From the NCBI GenBank assembly GCA_963776665.1, contig CAVZNQ010000036.1, forward strand, positions 1-64,000: a DNA stretch of 64,000 nucleotides, written 5' to 3'. Source of the DNA: Roseiarcus sp963776665. Lineage in GTDB: Bacteria > Pseudomonadota > Alphaproteobacteria > Rhizobiales > Beijerinckiaceae. Below are positions 53,339-62,884 of this stretch, one piece after another (within the stretch, counting starts at the first letter, position 1; each line of letters starts with the position of its first letter). Both the position numbers and the translations under genes were made by a program. The notes below the pieces were generated by a model. It was not told the DNA's origin, made no database searches, and saw only the letters and a list, made by a program, of their open reading frames with translations.

Positions 53339-54540
53339 ACGCGATGCCGTCTCCGACGATGCCGCTCTCACTCAGCGTCAACGGCCGCACGGTCTCGGAG
53401 GAGGTTGAGCCCCGTTGGCATCTCGCCGACTTCCTGCGCGAGCGGCTCAACCTTACAGGCACGCATCTGGGTTGCGAGCACGGGGTTTGCGGGGCTTGCA
53501 CCGTCCTCGTCGATGGCGAGCCGATCCGGTCGTGCATCACCTTCGCCGGCGCCTGCGTCGGGGCCGAGGTCACGACGATCGAAGGCCTCGATAGCGATGA
53601 GATCGCAGTCGAGCTGCGCGCCGCCTTCAATCGGGAGCACGCACTGCAGTGCGGGTTCTGCACGTCGGGAATGCTGGTCTCCGCACGCGATCTGGTTCTT
53701 CGCCTTCGTGAGCCCGACGAGCGGCGCATCCGGTTGGGCCTCAGCGGCAACCTGTGCCGCTGCACCGGTTATGTCGGGATCGTGCGGGCGGTCCGGAGCG
53801 TCATCGCCGCCCGGCGCGAGCGAGAGATTGCCCCGATCGTCGCCGCAACTAACCGCGGCTTGGGACCGGTCGGAGCGCGGGCCGGATTGCGCCTGGCGAT
53901 CGGGGCGCCCGCGCCGAAGGCCGCGCCGCCGCGCGCTCCCCAACTCGCAGCAAAGGTCGCCACGGCATTTACGCCGATAGACAGTTTCAAACAGACTTTC
54001 ACTATTCGCCGCCCGCCCGCGGAGGTGTTTGGGGCGTTTGGCCGCATCCGCGAGATCGCGGAATGCATTCCCGGGGCCGTCATCGACGGCGAGCCGGCGC
54101 CGGACCGTGTCGAGGGCGGGATTCGCGTCAGATTCGGGCCGATCTCTCCAGTATTCCGCGGGGTGGCCCTTGTCGAACGGGATGAGGAAGAACTGGCCGG
54201 GCGAATTCTGGGAGCGGGCGCTGACGCCGGCGAGCGCTCGACCGTGCAGGGCGAGATTCGCTATCGCGTCGTCGCCGGCGAGGCGCTGGGGACCGCCCGC
54301 GTCGAGCTTTCGATCGGCTACGCCCTCAAGGGAGCGCTGGCGCAATTCGGGCGGCCAAGCCTGGTGCGAAATCTCGCCGAGCGAATGATCGCCGAGTTCT
54401 CGCGCAACCTTGAAGACCGGTTGACCGGCCGACCGAGCGAAGGTCCGCGCAAAGCTGTAAATCTTCCGCGCCTGGTCCTCGCGTCGCTTTGCGTGAGGAC
54501 TGTGAGGTGGTTAAAGAGACTGCTGGCGTTGCCGGACTGA
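53335..54540 (+). CDS. CoxS-CoxG fusion: 2Fe-2S subunit joined to a CoxG/SRPBCC domain
   Basis: 401 residues. The N-terminal 160 residues are a standard small subunit: plant-type 2Fe-2S ligands C47, C52, C55, C67 (LGCEHGVCGACTVLVDG) and the second cluster in QCGFCTSGM and GNLCRCTGYVGI. After a Pro/Ala-rich linker (about 165-215) comes a CoxG domain (FKQTFTIRRPPAEVFGAFGRI, GGIRVRFGPISPVFRG, YALKGALAQFGRPSLV), then an amphipathic basic/hydrophobic end (LVLASLCVRTVRWLKRLLAL) that could bind membrane. CoxG is normally a separate protein that anchors CO dehydrogenase to the membrane; here it is fused, so the whole hydroxylase may be membrane-tethered. Starts by ATGA overlap. Confidence 0.88.
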   Translation: MNAMPSPTMPLSLSVNGRTVSEEVEPRWHLADFLRERLNLTGTHLGCEHGVCGACTVLVDGEPIRSCITFAGACVGAEVTTIEGLDSDEIAVELRAAFNREHALQCGFCTSGMLVSARDLVLRLREPDERRIRLGLSGNLCRCTGYVGIVRAVRSVIAARREREIAPIVAATNRGLGPVGARAGLRLAIGAPAPKAAPPRAPQLAAKVATAFTPIDSFKQTFTIRRPPAEVFGAFGRIREIAECIPGAVIDGEPAPDRVEGGIRVRFGPISPVFRGVALVERDEEELAGRILGAGADAGERSTVQGEIRYRVVAGEALGTARVELSIGYALKGALAQFGRPSLVRNLAERMIAEFSRNLEDRLTGRPSEGPRKAVNLPRLVLASLCVRTVRWLKRLLALPD

Positions 54541-54563
54541 GAAAGCCGCTCAAGGGAGAGGGA

Positions 54564-57500
54564 ATGCCGAACTCGTCCACAGAGAGCTTGACGACCCCGC
54601 GCAGAGACGAACTCGGCCTCGTGGAGATCGCCAACAGCGCCGGGGTCTCCGTCAGCCTCCTGCCGAGCGGCGCGATCTTCGCCATCGAACATATCGATCC
54701 GAAGCGCCGGATCATGATCAGCCAGGTGTTCGCTTCCCCCATCGCAAACGGCATGGGGCGCCTCTTCCTGCGCCTCGGCGGGCCCGAGCCGGCGATCCTA
54801 CCGGTCATCGGTCCCGAAGCCGGGCTCCGCGTCGGCGCTTCGGACGATCGCATTGTTTGGGAGAGGGACAGGAGCGGCGTCAGCCATCGTGTCACGCTCT
54901 GGCTGCACCCGCGGTCGAGCCTGTGGATGTGGCGGCTCGAAGTAGCCAACCGGCGGGACAGCGACCTCCCCTGCGACGCCGTCTTCATCCAGGATCTCGG
55001 GCTCGGCGATCAGGGCTTCCTGATGAACAACGAGGCTTACGCCAGCCAGTATATGGACCATCATGTCGCGCAGCATCCGCGCCTGAACTCCATTCTCATG
55101 AGCCGGCAAAATCTTTCGCAAGGTGGAACATTTCCTTGGGCCGCTCATGGCTGCCTTGAAGGCGCTGTGGGCTTTGCCACCGATTATCGCGACCTCATGG
55201 GACCGAGCCACCGTGACGCCGATAGGTTTAGCCGCGGGTTTGGGACGGCTCTGCCTTCGAAGCGGCTTCAGTTCGAGACCGCATGCGCCGCCGTGCAGTC
55301 GAAAGCCGTGACGCTGGCCTCCGGAGCTGCGACGTCGTGGACGTTCTTCGGCCTCTTTGTCGCCGATCATCCGACGGCGTCGAGCGACGCCGACCTGAGC
55401 CTTGTAGAAACGGTCGAGCGAGCCGGGGCGGATTGGACGCCGCAAGAGGTCGCTGTCTCAGTCCCCACGCGCTCTCTCGTGCACGACGCGTCCTCCGCCG
55501 TCGTCGAGGCGCTCGACGACAAAGCGATCCGGGCGCGCTACCGCAAGGGCACGCATGTCGAGCGCGCCGACGGCCAGCCTCTGTCTCTCTTCGCGCCGGG
55601 AAGAACGCACAGCCGCCACATCGTCCTGCGCGATAAGGACCGCATCGTGGCGCGTCGCCATGGCGCCCTTGTCCGCAGCGGCGAGCAGATGCTGCCAAAT
55701 GACGACATCCTCTGCGCGACCGCCTGGATGCACGGCGTGTTCGGCGCCCAGCTCACCATCGGGAACACATCGTTTCACAAGCTCTTCTCCGTCTCTCGCG
55801 ATCCCTACAACATTACTCGCGGCAGCGGACTGCGGATGCTGATCGAAACGAAGGGCGGGTGGCGGTTGTTGACCGTGCCCTCCGCCTTCGAGATGGGCTT
55901 GAGCGACTGTCGCTGGCTCTATCATTTCAACGATCGGACGATTGCGGTCTCCGCGACGGTCGCCGGCGACGAGCCGGCCATGCAATGGCGGGTGACCGTT
56001 GAAGGCGAAAAATGCCGGTTCCTGGTCTTCGGCCATCTCGTCCTCGGCGAACAGGAATTCGGCCATCATGGTCGAGTCGAGATCGTCGCGAGACGAAAGC
56101 GCCTCGCCTTCCGCCCCGATCCCGAGCATATCTGGGGCCAGAAATATCCTGACGCTGTCTACTATCTGGTGACGAGCACGCCCGGGCGCATCGAAGCGAT
56201 AGGCGGGGACGAATTGCTCTACGTCGACGGGAAACGCCGCAGCGGCGCCTACGCCGCGATCCGGACGCGCCCGTTGAGCGAATTCGTGTTCGCGGTCGTC
56301 GGCTCGATGACCGACGCGAGCCAAGCGAACGCATTGGCGGCGAAATACTCGGGGCCCGTCGATGAAGCTGCGATGCTCAAGCCCGGCGAGCGCTTCTGGC
56401 GCAATCTCACGCGCGGCGTTCGCGTGCAGAGCACAAAGAATTCAGCCGACGCGCTCGCCATCGACGCGACCTTCCCTTGGCTCGCGCACGACGCCATGAT
56501 CCATCTCACCGCGCCGCACGGCCTCGAACAATACACCGGCGCCGCCTGGGGCGTCCGCGATGTGTGCCAGGGCCCGGTAGAATTGTTTTTGACGCTCGAG
56601 CATGATCGGCCGGTCAAAGAGATTCTGCGCATCCTCTTTGCCCAGCAATACGAGGACAGCGGCGACTGGCCGCAGTGGTTCATGCTTGAGCCCTATTCTG
56701 TCATTCAAAGCAAGGAGTCGCATGGCGATATCATCGTCTGGCCGCTCAAGGCCGTGTGCGACTATGTCGAGGCGACCGGCGATTTTGCCTTTCTCGATGA
56801 GACGATCGCGTGGCGCCGCGAGGACAATTTCGAAAAGACCGCTCACGCCGACCCGGTGACCACCCACATCGACAAGCTGATAGAGACGGTGCGCGCCCGC
56901 TTCATCCCCGGCACGAATCTGATCCGGTATGGCAACGGCGACTGGAACGATTCTCTGCAGCCGGTCGATCCGGCGAGGCACGACTGGATGACGAGCGCCT
57001 GGACGGTCGTTCTGCTTTACGAGCAGCTTCGTCGCTACGCTGCAATCCTTCGCCGTGCGAGGCGTGCGTTAAAACGGGTGAAGGAGCTCGAAGCGCTTGC
57101 CGTTGCGATGCGCAAGGATTTCAACGCGTTCCTCATGCGCGACGGAGTCGTTGCCGGCTATGGCGTCTTCCGGCCCGAAGGCGGCGAGCCTCAACTCTTG
57201 TTGCACCCAAGGGACAACGAGACCGGACTAAAATTCTCGCTCTTGCCGATGACGCAGAGCATGATCGGGGGCCTATTCACCCAGGCCCAGGCGCGCAGGC
57301 ACCTCAGTCTCATCCGCAAGCATCTGCTGTTTTCCGATGGCGCGCGCCTCATGGATAGGCCCAGCGCCTATCACGGCGGGCCCGAGCGAATTTTCCGGCG
57401 GGCGGAATCGGCCGCCTTTTTCGGCCGCGAAATCGGGCTCATGTATACCCATTCCCATTTGCGCTACGGCGAGGCGATGAGCGATATCGGCGAATTCGGC

Positions 57501-57854
57501 GCACTGTGGGAGGCGCTATTGGTCGCCAACCCGATCGCCGTGACCGATCGGCTCGCGCACGCATCGCTGAGGCAGCGCAACGCTTTTTTCAGCAGCAGCG
57601 ATGCGGCGTTCCTCGATCGCTATCAGGCAAGCGCCGAATGGGCGCGGGTCAGAGCTGACGATATTGCCGTCGACGGCGGATGGCGAATTTATTCAAGCGG
57701 CCCTGGCCTCTACGCCAACATGCTCATTCGCCATGCGTTCGGGCTACGACGCCGGTTCGGCAAGCGGATCGAGTCGCCAAGCCTCAGAAAGTCGCGCAAA
57801 GATTTAACCCTCGCTTGGCCGGGCAGGCCCGGCGGCGGCTCGCGGCGGCGGTGA
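54564..57854 (+). CDS. GH94 glycoside phosphorylase, probably of the 1,2-beta-oligoglucan phosphorylase type
   Basis: Large phosphorylase, 1096 residues, no signal peptide. Motifs: QYTGAAWGVRDVCQGPVELFL, YEDSGDWPQWFMLEPYS, and the catalytic Asp in RYGNGDWNDSL (about residue 795). The C-terminal end AYHGGPERIFRRAESAAFFGREIGLMYTH.. and SSGPGLYANMLIRHAFGL is GH94-like. Cellobiose phosphorylases have about 800 residues; about 1100 matches sophoro-oligosaccharide (1,2-beta-glucan) phosphorylase, from memory. The end is short and low-complexity (WPGRPGGGSRRR), so a frame error near 57830 is possible. GGGAGAGG before the ATG. Head of the glucan cluster. Confidence 0.78.
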   Translation: MPNSSTESLTTPRRDELGLVEIANSAGVSVSLLPSGAIFAIEHIDPKRRIMISQVFASPIANGMGRLFLRLGGPEPAILPVIGPEAGLRVGASDDRIVWERDRSGVSHRVTLWLHPRSSLWMWRLEVANRRDSDLPCDAVFIQDLGLGDQGFLMNNEAYASQYMDHHVAQHPRLNSILMSRQNLSQGGTFPWAAHGCLEGAVGFATDYRDLMGPSHRDADRFSRGFGTALPSKRLQFETACAAVQSKAVTLASGAATSWTFFGLFVADHPTASSDADLSLVETVERAGADWTPQEVAVSVPTRSLVHDASSAVVEALDDKAIRARYRKGTHVERADGQPLSLFAPGRTHSRHIVLRDKDRIVARRHGALVRSGEQMLPNDDILCATAWMHGVFGAQLTIGNTSFHKLFSVSRDPYNITRGSGLRMLIETKGGWRLLTVPSAFEMGLSDCRWLYHFNDRTIAVSATVAGDEPAMQWRVTVEGEKCRFLVFGHLVLGEQEFGHHGRVEIVARRKRLAFRPDPEHIWGQKYPDAVYYLVTSTPGRIEAIGGDELLYVDGKRRSGAYAAIRTRPLSEFVFAVVGSMTDASQANALAAKYSGPVDEAAMLKPGERFWRNLTRGVRVQSTKNSADALAIDATFPWLAHDAMIHLTAPHGLEQYTGAAWGVRDVCQGPVELFLTLEHDRPVKEILRILFAQQYEDSGDWPQWFMLEPYSVIQSKESHGDIIVWPLKAVCDYVEATGDFAFLDETIAWRREDNFEKTAHADPVTTHIDKLIETVRARFIPGTNLIRYGNGDWNDSLQPVDPARHDWMTSAWTVVLLYEQLRRYAAILRRARRALKRVKELEALAVAMRKDFNAFLMRDGVVAGYGVFRPEGGEPQLLLHPRDNETGLKFSLLPMTQSMIGGLFTQAQARRHLSLIRKHLLFSDGARLMDRPSAYHGGPERIFRRAESAAFFGREIGLMYTHSHLRYGEAMSDIGEFGALWEALLVANPIAVTDRLAHASLRQRNAFFSSSDAAFLDRYQASAEWARVRADDIAVDGGWRIYSSGPGLYANMLIRHAFGLRRRFGKRIESPSLRKSRKDLTLAWPGRPGGGSRRR

Positions 57855-57913
57855 CGAATGGGGCATAAACCAGCCGGCCCCGCCGCAAGCAGCACGATCG
57901 AGCGGAGCGCCTG

Positions 57914-60787
57914 ATGAAACCGCCGCGCAAGGATCGTTGGAAGGCGACCGCCAGCAGCGGCGATCCTCGTCTCGCAATCGACGATCGCTATGCGACGACG
58001 TGGAAGTCGAAGCCAGCGAGGAAGCCTTGGCTCAAGATCGACCTTGGCAAGGCCGCGACCCTCGCGGGACTCGAGGTGTATTGGGGACGCGACGCCCCTG
58101 TCGCATACGGGTTCAAGTCCTCACTCGACGGCAAGCGATGGACCCATCTTTGTCGCACGCGCCACGGCGAGGGCGGACAGGACGTCTTCGCTTTCCCTCC
58201 GATCAAGGCGCGATTCGTCCGCTGGACTTGCGACGACCCGCAGGCCGAGCGAGGAAAGGAGATCGTCGAGATCAATCTTTACGGTTCCGCGGACGCGGCG
58301 TCGGTGATGGAAAAGGGGCGGGTCGCGGCGCTAGGCTATGCCCCGGTGAAGCTTCCCAAAGGCGAGAGCATCACGGTCGACTTCGGCTATGTGCGCTATC
58401 CGCTCGGGGCGTTCATCGAATGGGGCGCCGCTTACGGAACCGACTTCTCGGTTTACCTCTCCGACGACGGCGAGAGCTTTCGCGAGGTCGGGCGCATCCT
58501 GACCGGCAATGGCGGCAGCGACAGCTTCTGGTGGCGCTCGACCACGAGCCGCTATTTTCGCTTGACCGTCCACGAGACGAGCGCGCCAGAAGGCGCGATC
58601 GTCAACGAGCTCAAGCTGCGCATCCTGAACAAGGATCGTATGCCGATCGGTCAGCTCGAGCGCGCGGCGGCCGCGGGGCGCGGCGATCTCTATCCGCAGT
58701 CGCTTCTTGGCCGCCAAGTTTACTGGACGGTGCTCGGCGAATATGACCACGCCGGCGAGGCGCTTTTCGACGAATTCGGCAATCTCGAGCCTCAGCGGGG
58801 CTCCCCCCAGATAACCCCGCTCGTACGCCTCGGCCGCGCGCTGCACGGCGCGCCGGCCAGCGCCTCGATCAGCCAATCCCTCGCCGGAGGCTCGCTTCCC
58901 ATTCCGACCGTCGAATGGACGGCGGGCGGCGTGGAGATCCGCAGCACCGCCTTGGCCCACTCTGGCCTCGCGGTGGCGGAGCATCGGGTGACCAACAGGA
59001 GCGCCGCCGCGCGGAAGGGAGCCCTGGTGCTCGCGGTGCGCCCGGTCCAGGTTGATCCCTACTGGCAGCACGGCGGGCATGCCGCCATCAATTCGATCGC
59101 CGTCAAGGGGGGCGAGGTCAGCGTCAACGACGGACGCTACGCCGTTTTCTCGCGCGAGCCGGACACGTTCGCCGTCGCCGAGTTCGAGAATGGCGATGTC
59201 GTCAGGCTCATCGAGAAGGGACCCAGAAAGACCAAGCGGCGTCTTCGCTCCGACTCTGGCCTCCTGAGCGCCGCCTGCGAATTCGCCTTTTCCCTGAAGC
59301 CGGGTGCAAGCCTCGCCGTGGTCGTGTCGTCGCCGACGCGGGATGGCGTTGAGCCGCAGGCGGAGGCGACGTTCGACGCCCTGCGCGATACCGTTGAACA
59401 AGATTGGCGGGCGAAGATCGGCCCGCGAAAGATCACGGTCGGCGACAAGGAGGTGAGCGACACGGTCGAGGCGCAGACGGCGTTCATCCTCGTCAATTCC
59501 ACTGAATTCGCTTTCAAGCCCGGTCCACGCAACTACGACCGCACCTGGATTCGTGACGGCTCGGCGCAAGCCTTGGCTTTGTTGTGGGCCGGCCTGGTCG
59601 AAGAGGCCAAAGCCTATGTCGTCTGGTACGCGCAGCGCATCTACAAGGATGGCATGGTTCCGCCGATCCTCAACGTGGACGGCACGGTAAATCGGGGCTA
59701 CGGCAGCGACATCGAGTTCGACGCGCAGGGCGAGTTCGTGGGAATAGCCGCCGACGTCTATCGCATCAGCCGCGACCGCACATTCCTTGACGCGATTTTT
59801 GAGCCCGTTGTGCGCGCGACGCGGTTCATCGATGAGCTTTGCGCGCGAACGGACGCCGAGCACGGGCCCGGCACACGCTTCTACGGCCTCCTCGCTCCAT
59901 CCATCAGCCATGAGGGCTACAGCAAGCCGTCGTACAGCTATTTTGACGACTATTTCGCTCTGAGCGCGTGGCGCAACTGCGAATTTCTCGCGCGCGAAAT
60001 CGGCGACAAGACCGTCGCCGCTCACGCCAAGGCCAAGGGCCGCGAGTTCGCCGCGAACCTGACGCGCTCGATCCGCATGACCGCCAAAAAGATGAAGACC
60101 GGCGTCATCCCTGGATCCGCCGACCGCGACGACGTCGATCCGACCGCGACCTCAATCGCCTTCGAGCCTTGCCGAGTAGAGGACGCGCTTCCGCCCGAGT
60201 TGGTCGAGGCCACCTACGATCGCGCCGCCGCCCGAATGAGGACGATTTCCTCACCCGATTTCAAAAGCAATTACTCGCCCTACGATTTGCGCAACCTCAA
60301 CGCTTTTGTGGCCTTGGGCCGACGCGATGACGCCTTGCGCTTGCTGTCTGTCATGCTCGCATGTCGCCGGCCGCCGGGTTGGCGCGGATGGGCCGAGGTC
60401 GTGTGGGCCGATATGCGGGCGCCGGAATATATCGGCGACATGCCCCATACCTGGATCGGCGCCGAGTTCGCTTGCGCCATCCGACTCATGTTGCTGAGGG
60501 AAAATGGCCCGACGCTCGAGCTGTTCCGCGCCGTGCCCGACGGCTGGTGGGCCGGCGAGGGCATAGCGCTCAACGACCTGCCTACAGCCTTCGGCGTCGC
60601 CAATCTGCGGGCGCGGCGGAAGAGAGGGCGCACGACGGTCGAGCTTTCCCTTGCAGGCCCGGCGCCCGAGCGAATTCTCGTCTGCTATCCGGGCGCAAAG
60701 CACGCTTGGGCGGACGGCCGCGCGTGCGACATCGACGCCGATGTCATCACGACGAAGAACTGGAGCCGGCTGGAAATCGACTTCTGA
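57914..60787 (+). CDS. F5/8 type C (discoidin) domain protein with six-hairpin glycosidase domain
   Basis: 957 residues, no signal peptide. Two N-terminal discoidin-like carbohydrate-binding domains: about 1-125 (WKATASSGDPRLAIDDRYATTWKSK, SLDGKRWTHL, KARFVRWTC) and 130-235 (VDFGYVRYPLGAFIEWGAAYGTDFSVYLSDDG, SRYFRLTVHE). A beta region (about 260-480) leads into an (alpha/alpha)6 domain (about 490-870) with NYDRTWIRDGSAQALALLWAGL, DGMVPPILNVDGTVNRGYG, GFSKPSYSYFDDYFALSAW-like SYSYFDDYFAL, and SPYDLRNLNAFVALGR. Acid/base candidates lie in WIRDGSAQ and FDDYFAL. Discoidin domains usually occur outside the cell; their presence in an apparently cytosolic protein is odd. Glucan substrate inferred from neighbours. 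Confidence 0.75.
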   Translation: MKPPRKDRWKATASSGDPRLAIDDRYATTWKSKPARKPWLKIDLGKAATLAGLEVYWGRDAPVAYGFKSSLDGKRWTHLCRTRHGEGGQDVFAFPPIKARFVRWTCDDPQAERGKEIVEINLYGSADAASVMEKGRVAALGYAPVKLPKGESITVDFGYVRYPLGAFIEWGAAYGTDFSVYLSDDGESFREVGRILTGNGGSDSFWWRSTTSRYFRLTVHETSAPEGAIVNELKLRILNKDRMPIGQLERAAAAGRGDLYPQSLLGRQVYWTVLGEYDHAGEALFDEFGNLEPQRGSPQITPLVRLGRALHGAPASASISQSLAGGSLPIPTVEWTAGGVEIRSTALAHSGLAVAEHRVTNRSAAARKGALVLAVRPVQVDPYWQHGGHAAINSIAVKGGEVSVNDGRYAVFSREPDTFAVAEFENGDVVRLIEKGPRKTKRRLRSDSGLLSAACEFAFSLKPGASLAVVVSSPTRDGVEPQAEATFDALRDTVEQDWRAKIGPRKITVGDKEVSDTVEAQTAFILVNSTEFAFKPGPRNYDRTWIRDGSAQALALLWAGLVEEAKAYVVWYAQRIYKDGMVPPILNVDGTVNRGYGSDIEFDAQGEFVGIAADVYRISRDRTFLDAIFEPVVRATRFIDELCARTDAEHGPGTRFYGLLAPSISHEGYSKPSYSYFDDYFALSAWRNCEFLAREIGDKTVAAHAKAKGREFAANLTRSIRMTAKKMKTGVIPGSADRDDVDPTATSIAFEPCRVEDALPPELVEATYDRAAARMRTISSPDFKSNYSPYDLRNLNAFVALGRRDDALRLLSVMLACRRPPGWRGWAEVVWADMRAPEYIGDMPHTWIGAEFACAIRLMLLRENGPTLELFRAVPDGWWAGEGIALNDLPTAFGVANLRARRKRGRTTVELSLAGPAPERILVCYPGAKHAWADGRACDIDADVITTKNWSRLEIDF

Positions 60788-60875
60788 CGAGGTCCTGCGC
60801 TCGCCGCAAGCGCCTCCTCGACGTACTGTGACGCGCAACCGCGGCAATCCGGCCTGCCGAGTCCGCCACCCGTCC

Positions 60876-62705
60876 CTATTTGGCGGAAAGCGATTCGCTG
60901 GGGGATTTTGGCGGTTCGGGGATTCCGTGCTCGCGTTCGGGCGTGAAGCTCTCCCCGAGGGAATCCATGACGATATGCAGCTTGCGGGGGTAGAAAGGGC
61001 TATCAGGCTGGTCATGGCCAATATTGATCATGCCGACATCGGCATATTCACCCTCGAATAGCGCCCTGATACGAGTCCGCAATTCTGGATCAAGGACATC
61101 AAGCGCGTCGTTCACAACAACCCAGCCCGGCCTTTGCAGAACGACCCGGGCGAAAGCCACGCATTGCTTCTCGTTGTCGGTCAACTCCCGGTCCCATCGG
61201 TTCTCCTTCTCGAGGTGGGGCCCGAGGTGCTCGAGTCCGACTGCGGCGAGCGCATCGACGATGGCGGGAGCGTCATAGTCCTCGGTCGAGTGGGGGTAGG
61301 CCACGGCCGCGCGGAGTGTGCCGGGCGGGATATAGGCGCGGACCGGCATGAACATAATGCTGCGACGCTCCGGATGGGTAATTTGCCCGCTTCCCCAGGG
61401 CCAAAGGCCGCCGATGGCCCGAAACAGCAAGGCTTTGTGCTCGCCATTGTCGCCGGTGATCAGGACGCGCTCGCTGGGATTCATGTTCGCGTGCGGTTCG
61501 CTCAGCATCACGCAGCCCGCCGGCGAAGCGACGTGAAGGTCGTCGATCTTGATCGACGGTTCCGCCGCCACGGAAAATTGGATTCGGCTCGTCGCCTCGC
61601 CGAGATCGTCCATTTTCATGATTGCCTTGCGGAACCTCGCCACGCGCAGGAGCGTCGCGCGCCAGTCGGCGAGGTTGGAGAAATTGTCGACGAACCATCG
61701 AAGCGCCGTTTGCACTTGGTTGAAAGCGCCGACAATCACCATGAGCTCGCCGAAGCTCATCGTGCCGCGGAAATAGGCCGGGGCCGCGACCAGGATCGGG
61801 GCTATGATCGTAAACCAGCCATAGCCGGCGGTAATCCACGTCAGCCGCGTAACCGCGCTGACAATCTGGCGTGAAATGTCGAGCACGCTGCCGAAAACTC
61901 CGTCGAGGCCCCTCCTCTCATCGGCTTCGCCGCCATAGAGGGTGATGCCGTCGATGTGCTCGTTTATCCGCACGAGCGCGAAACGAAATTCGGCCTCTCG
62001 CGCATAGTGCTCGGCATTGAGATCGATCAGCGGACGGCCGACCCGCCAGCTCAGATAGGACGCGGCGCCGGCGTAGAGAAGCGCGCACCACACAAGATAG
62101 CCGGGCGGGGAGAAGTCGCGACCGGCCACAGGCAGGAACTCGCCCCGCGAGAGCCCCCAAAGGACGCCGACAAACAACAACAGAAGAAGGGTCGATTGCA
62201 GCAAGCCAATGCCTAGGTCCGTTGAAAGATCGGTCAGGTGCTGGGCGTCAGCCTGCAGGCGCTGGTCCGGGTTGGCGCCTATGACGCCTGAATTCGACAG
62301 GCGAAAGGCGCGCTTCGGCTTCAGCCATTCGTTCAGGAGATCATTGACCAGACCCTGGCGCATCACGACTTTGGAGCTCTGATTGAGCCACATCTGCGCG
62401 ACGTTGAGGACGAGCAATATCCCCGCCAGTTCGCCGAAGACGACGAGCTGTGAGAGGAAGGCCGGCATATCCTTGTTGGTCAGCGCATTGTAGAATGGAC
62501 GGTTCCAGGAATTGAGCCTGATCTGCATGTAGGCCGTGGCCCCGACGACCCCGATCAGCGCGCCGGCCAGCATCAGGAGTTTGTTGCGCTGGGGCGAAAG
62601 CCAGAAGCCCGAAGCCATCCAAATGAAATCCGAGAACAGACTGCGCAGCGTCGCAGTCTCCGCTCCTTCAGCGCCGCTTGGTGGTTTGTTGGACTGTTCC
62701 GCCAT
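60876..62705 (-). CDS. SbmA/BacA- or YddA-type ABC protein with degenerate ATPase motifs
   Basis: 609-residue fused membrane/ATPase protein. The N-terminal half has about six membrane helices (LLMLAGALIGVVGATAYM, LAGILLVLNVAQMW, LLQSTLLLLLFVGVLWGL, GYLVWCALLYAGAASYL, WITAGYGWFTIIAPILVAA). The ATPase half is altered at all key sites: Walker A reads ITGDNGEHKALLF (GDNGEHKA instead of G.GSGKS), the signature LTDNEKQCVAFARVVLQ, and Walker B WVVVNDALDVLD (N-D instead of D-E). ATP turnover is therefore doubtful. Family members transport peptides (BacA/SbmA) or long-chain acyl groups; here adjacent to glucan genes. Start MAEQSN at 62705, GGGGAGACGG upstream. Confidence 0.82.
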   Translation of the reverse strand: MAEQSNKPPSGAEGAETATLRSLFSDFIWMASGFWLSPQRNKLLMLAGALIGVVGATAYMQIRLNSWNRPFYNALTNKDMPAFLSQLVVFGELAGILLVLNVAQMWLNQSSKVVMRQGLVNDLLNEWLKPKRAFRLSNSGVIGANPDQRLQADAQHLTDLSTDLGIGLLQSTLLLLLFVGVLWGLSRGEFLPVAGRDFSPPGYLVWCALLYAGAASYLSWRVGRPLIDLNAEHYAREAEFRFALVRINEHIDGITLYGGEADERRGLDGVFGSVLDISRQIVSAVTRLTWITAGYGWFTIIAPILVAAPAYFRGTMSFGELMVIVGAFNQVQTALRWFVDNFSNLADWRATLLRVARFRKAIMKMDDLGEATSRIQFSVAAEPSIKIDDLHVASPAGCVMLSEPHANMNPSERVLITGDNGEHKALLFRAIGGLWPWGSGQITHPERRSIMFMPVRAYIPPGTLRAAVAYPHSTEDYDAPAIVDALAAVGLEHLGPHLEKENRWDRELTDNEKQCVAFARVVLQRPGWVVVNDALDVLDPELRTRIRALFEGEYADVGMINIGHDQPDSPFYPRKLHIVMDSLGESFTPEREHGIPEPPKSPSESLSAK

Positions 62706-62884
62706 CGAATTCGATCCGTCTCCCCAGGCCCATTCTCGCATGATCGGGCCAAGCCGTCTTGGCGGACTTTCCAGATCCCGAGCGGATGGCCGTTGTCGGT
62801 GGCGCTCCATCCCAAGCCTCATTTTGGTCTAAGAAGGATGGCCGGTCGAGACCATCCGCTCGCGTTTAACGGCAGGGCAAGAGT

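Noticed and set aside
50097..54540. Aerobic CO dehydrogenase (coxLMS)
   Set aside because: The large subunit lacks the AYRCSFR loop of form I CO dehydrogenase and the order is L-M-S; general molybdenum hydroxylase is the safer call.
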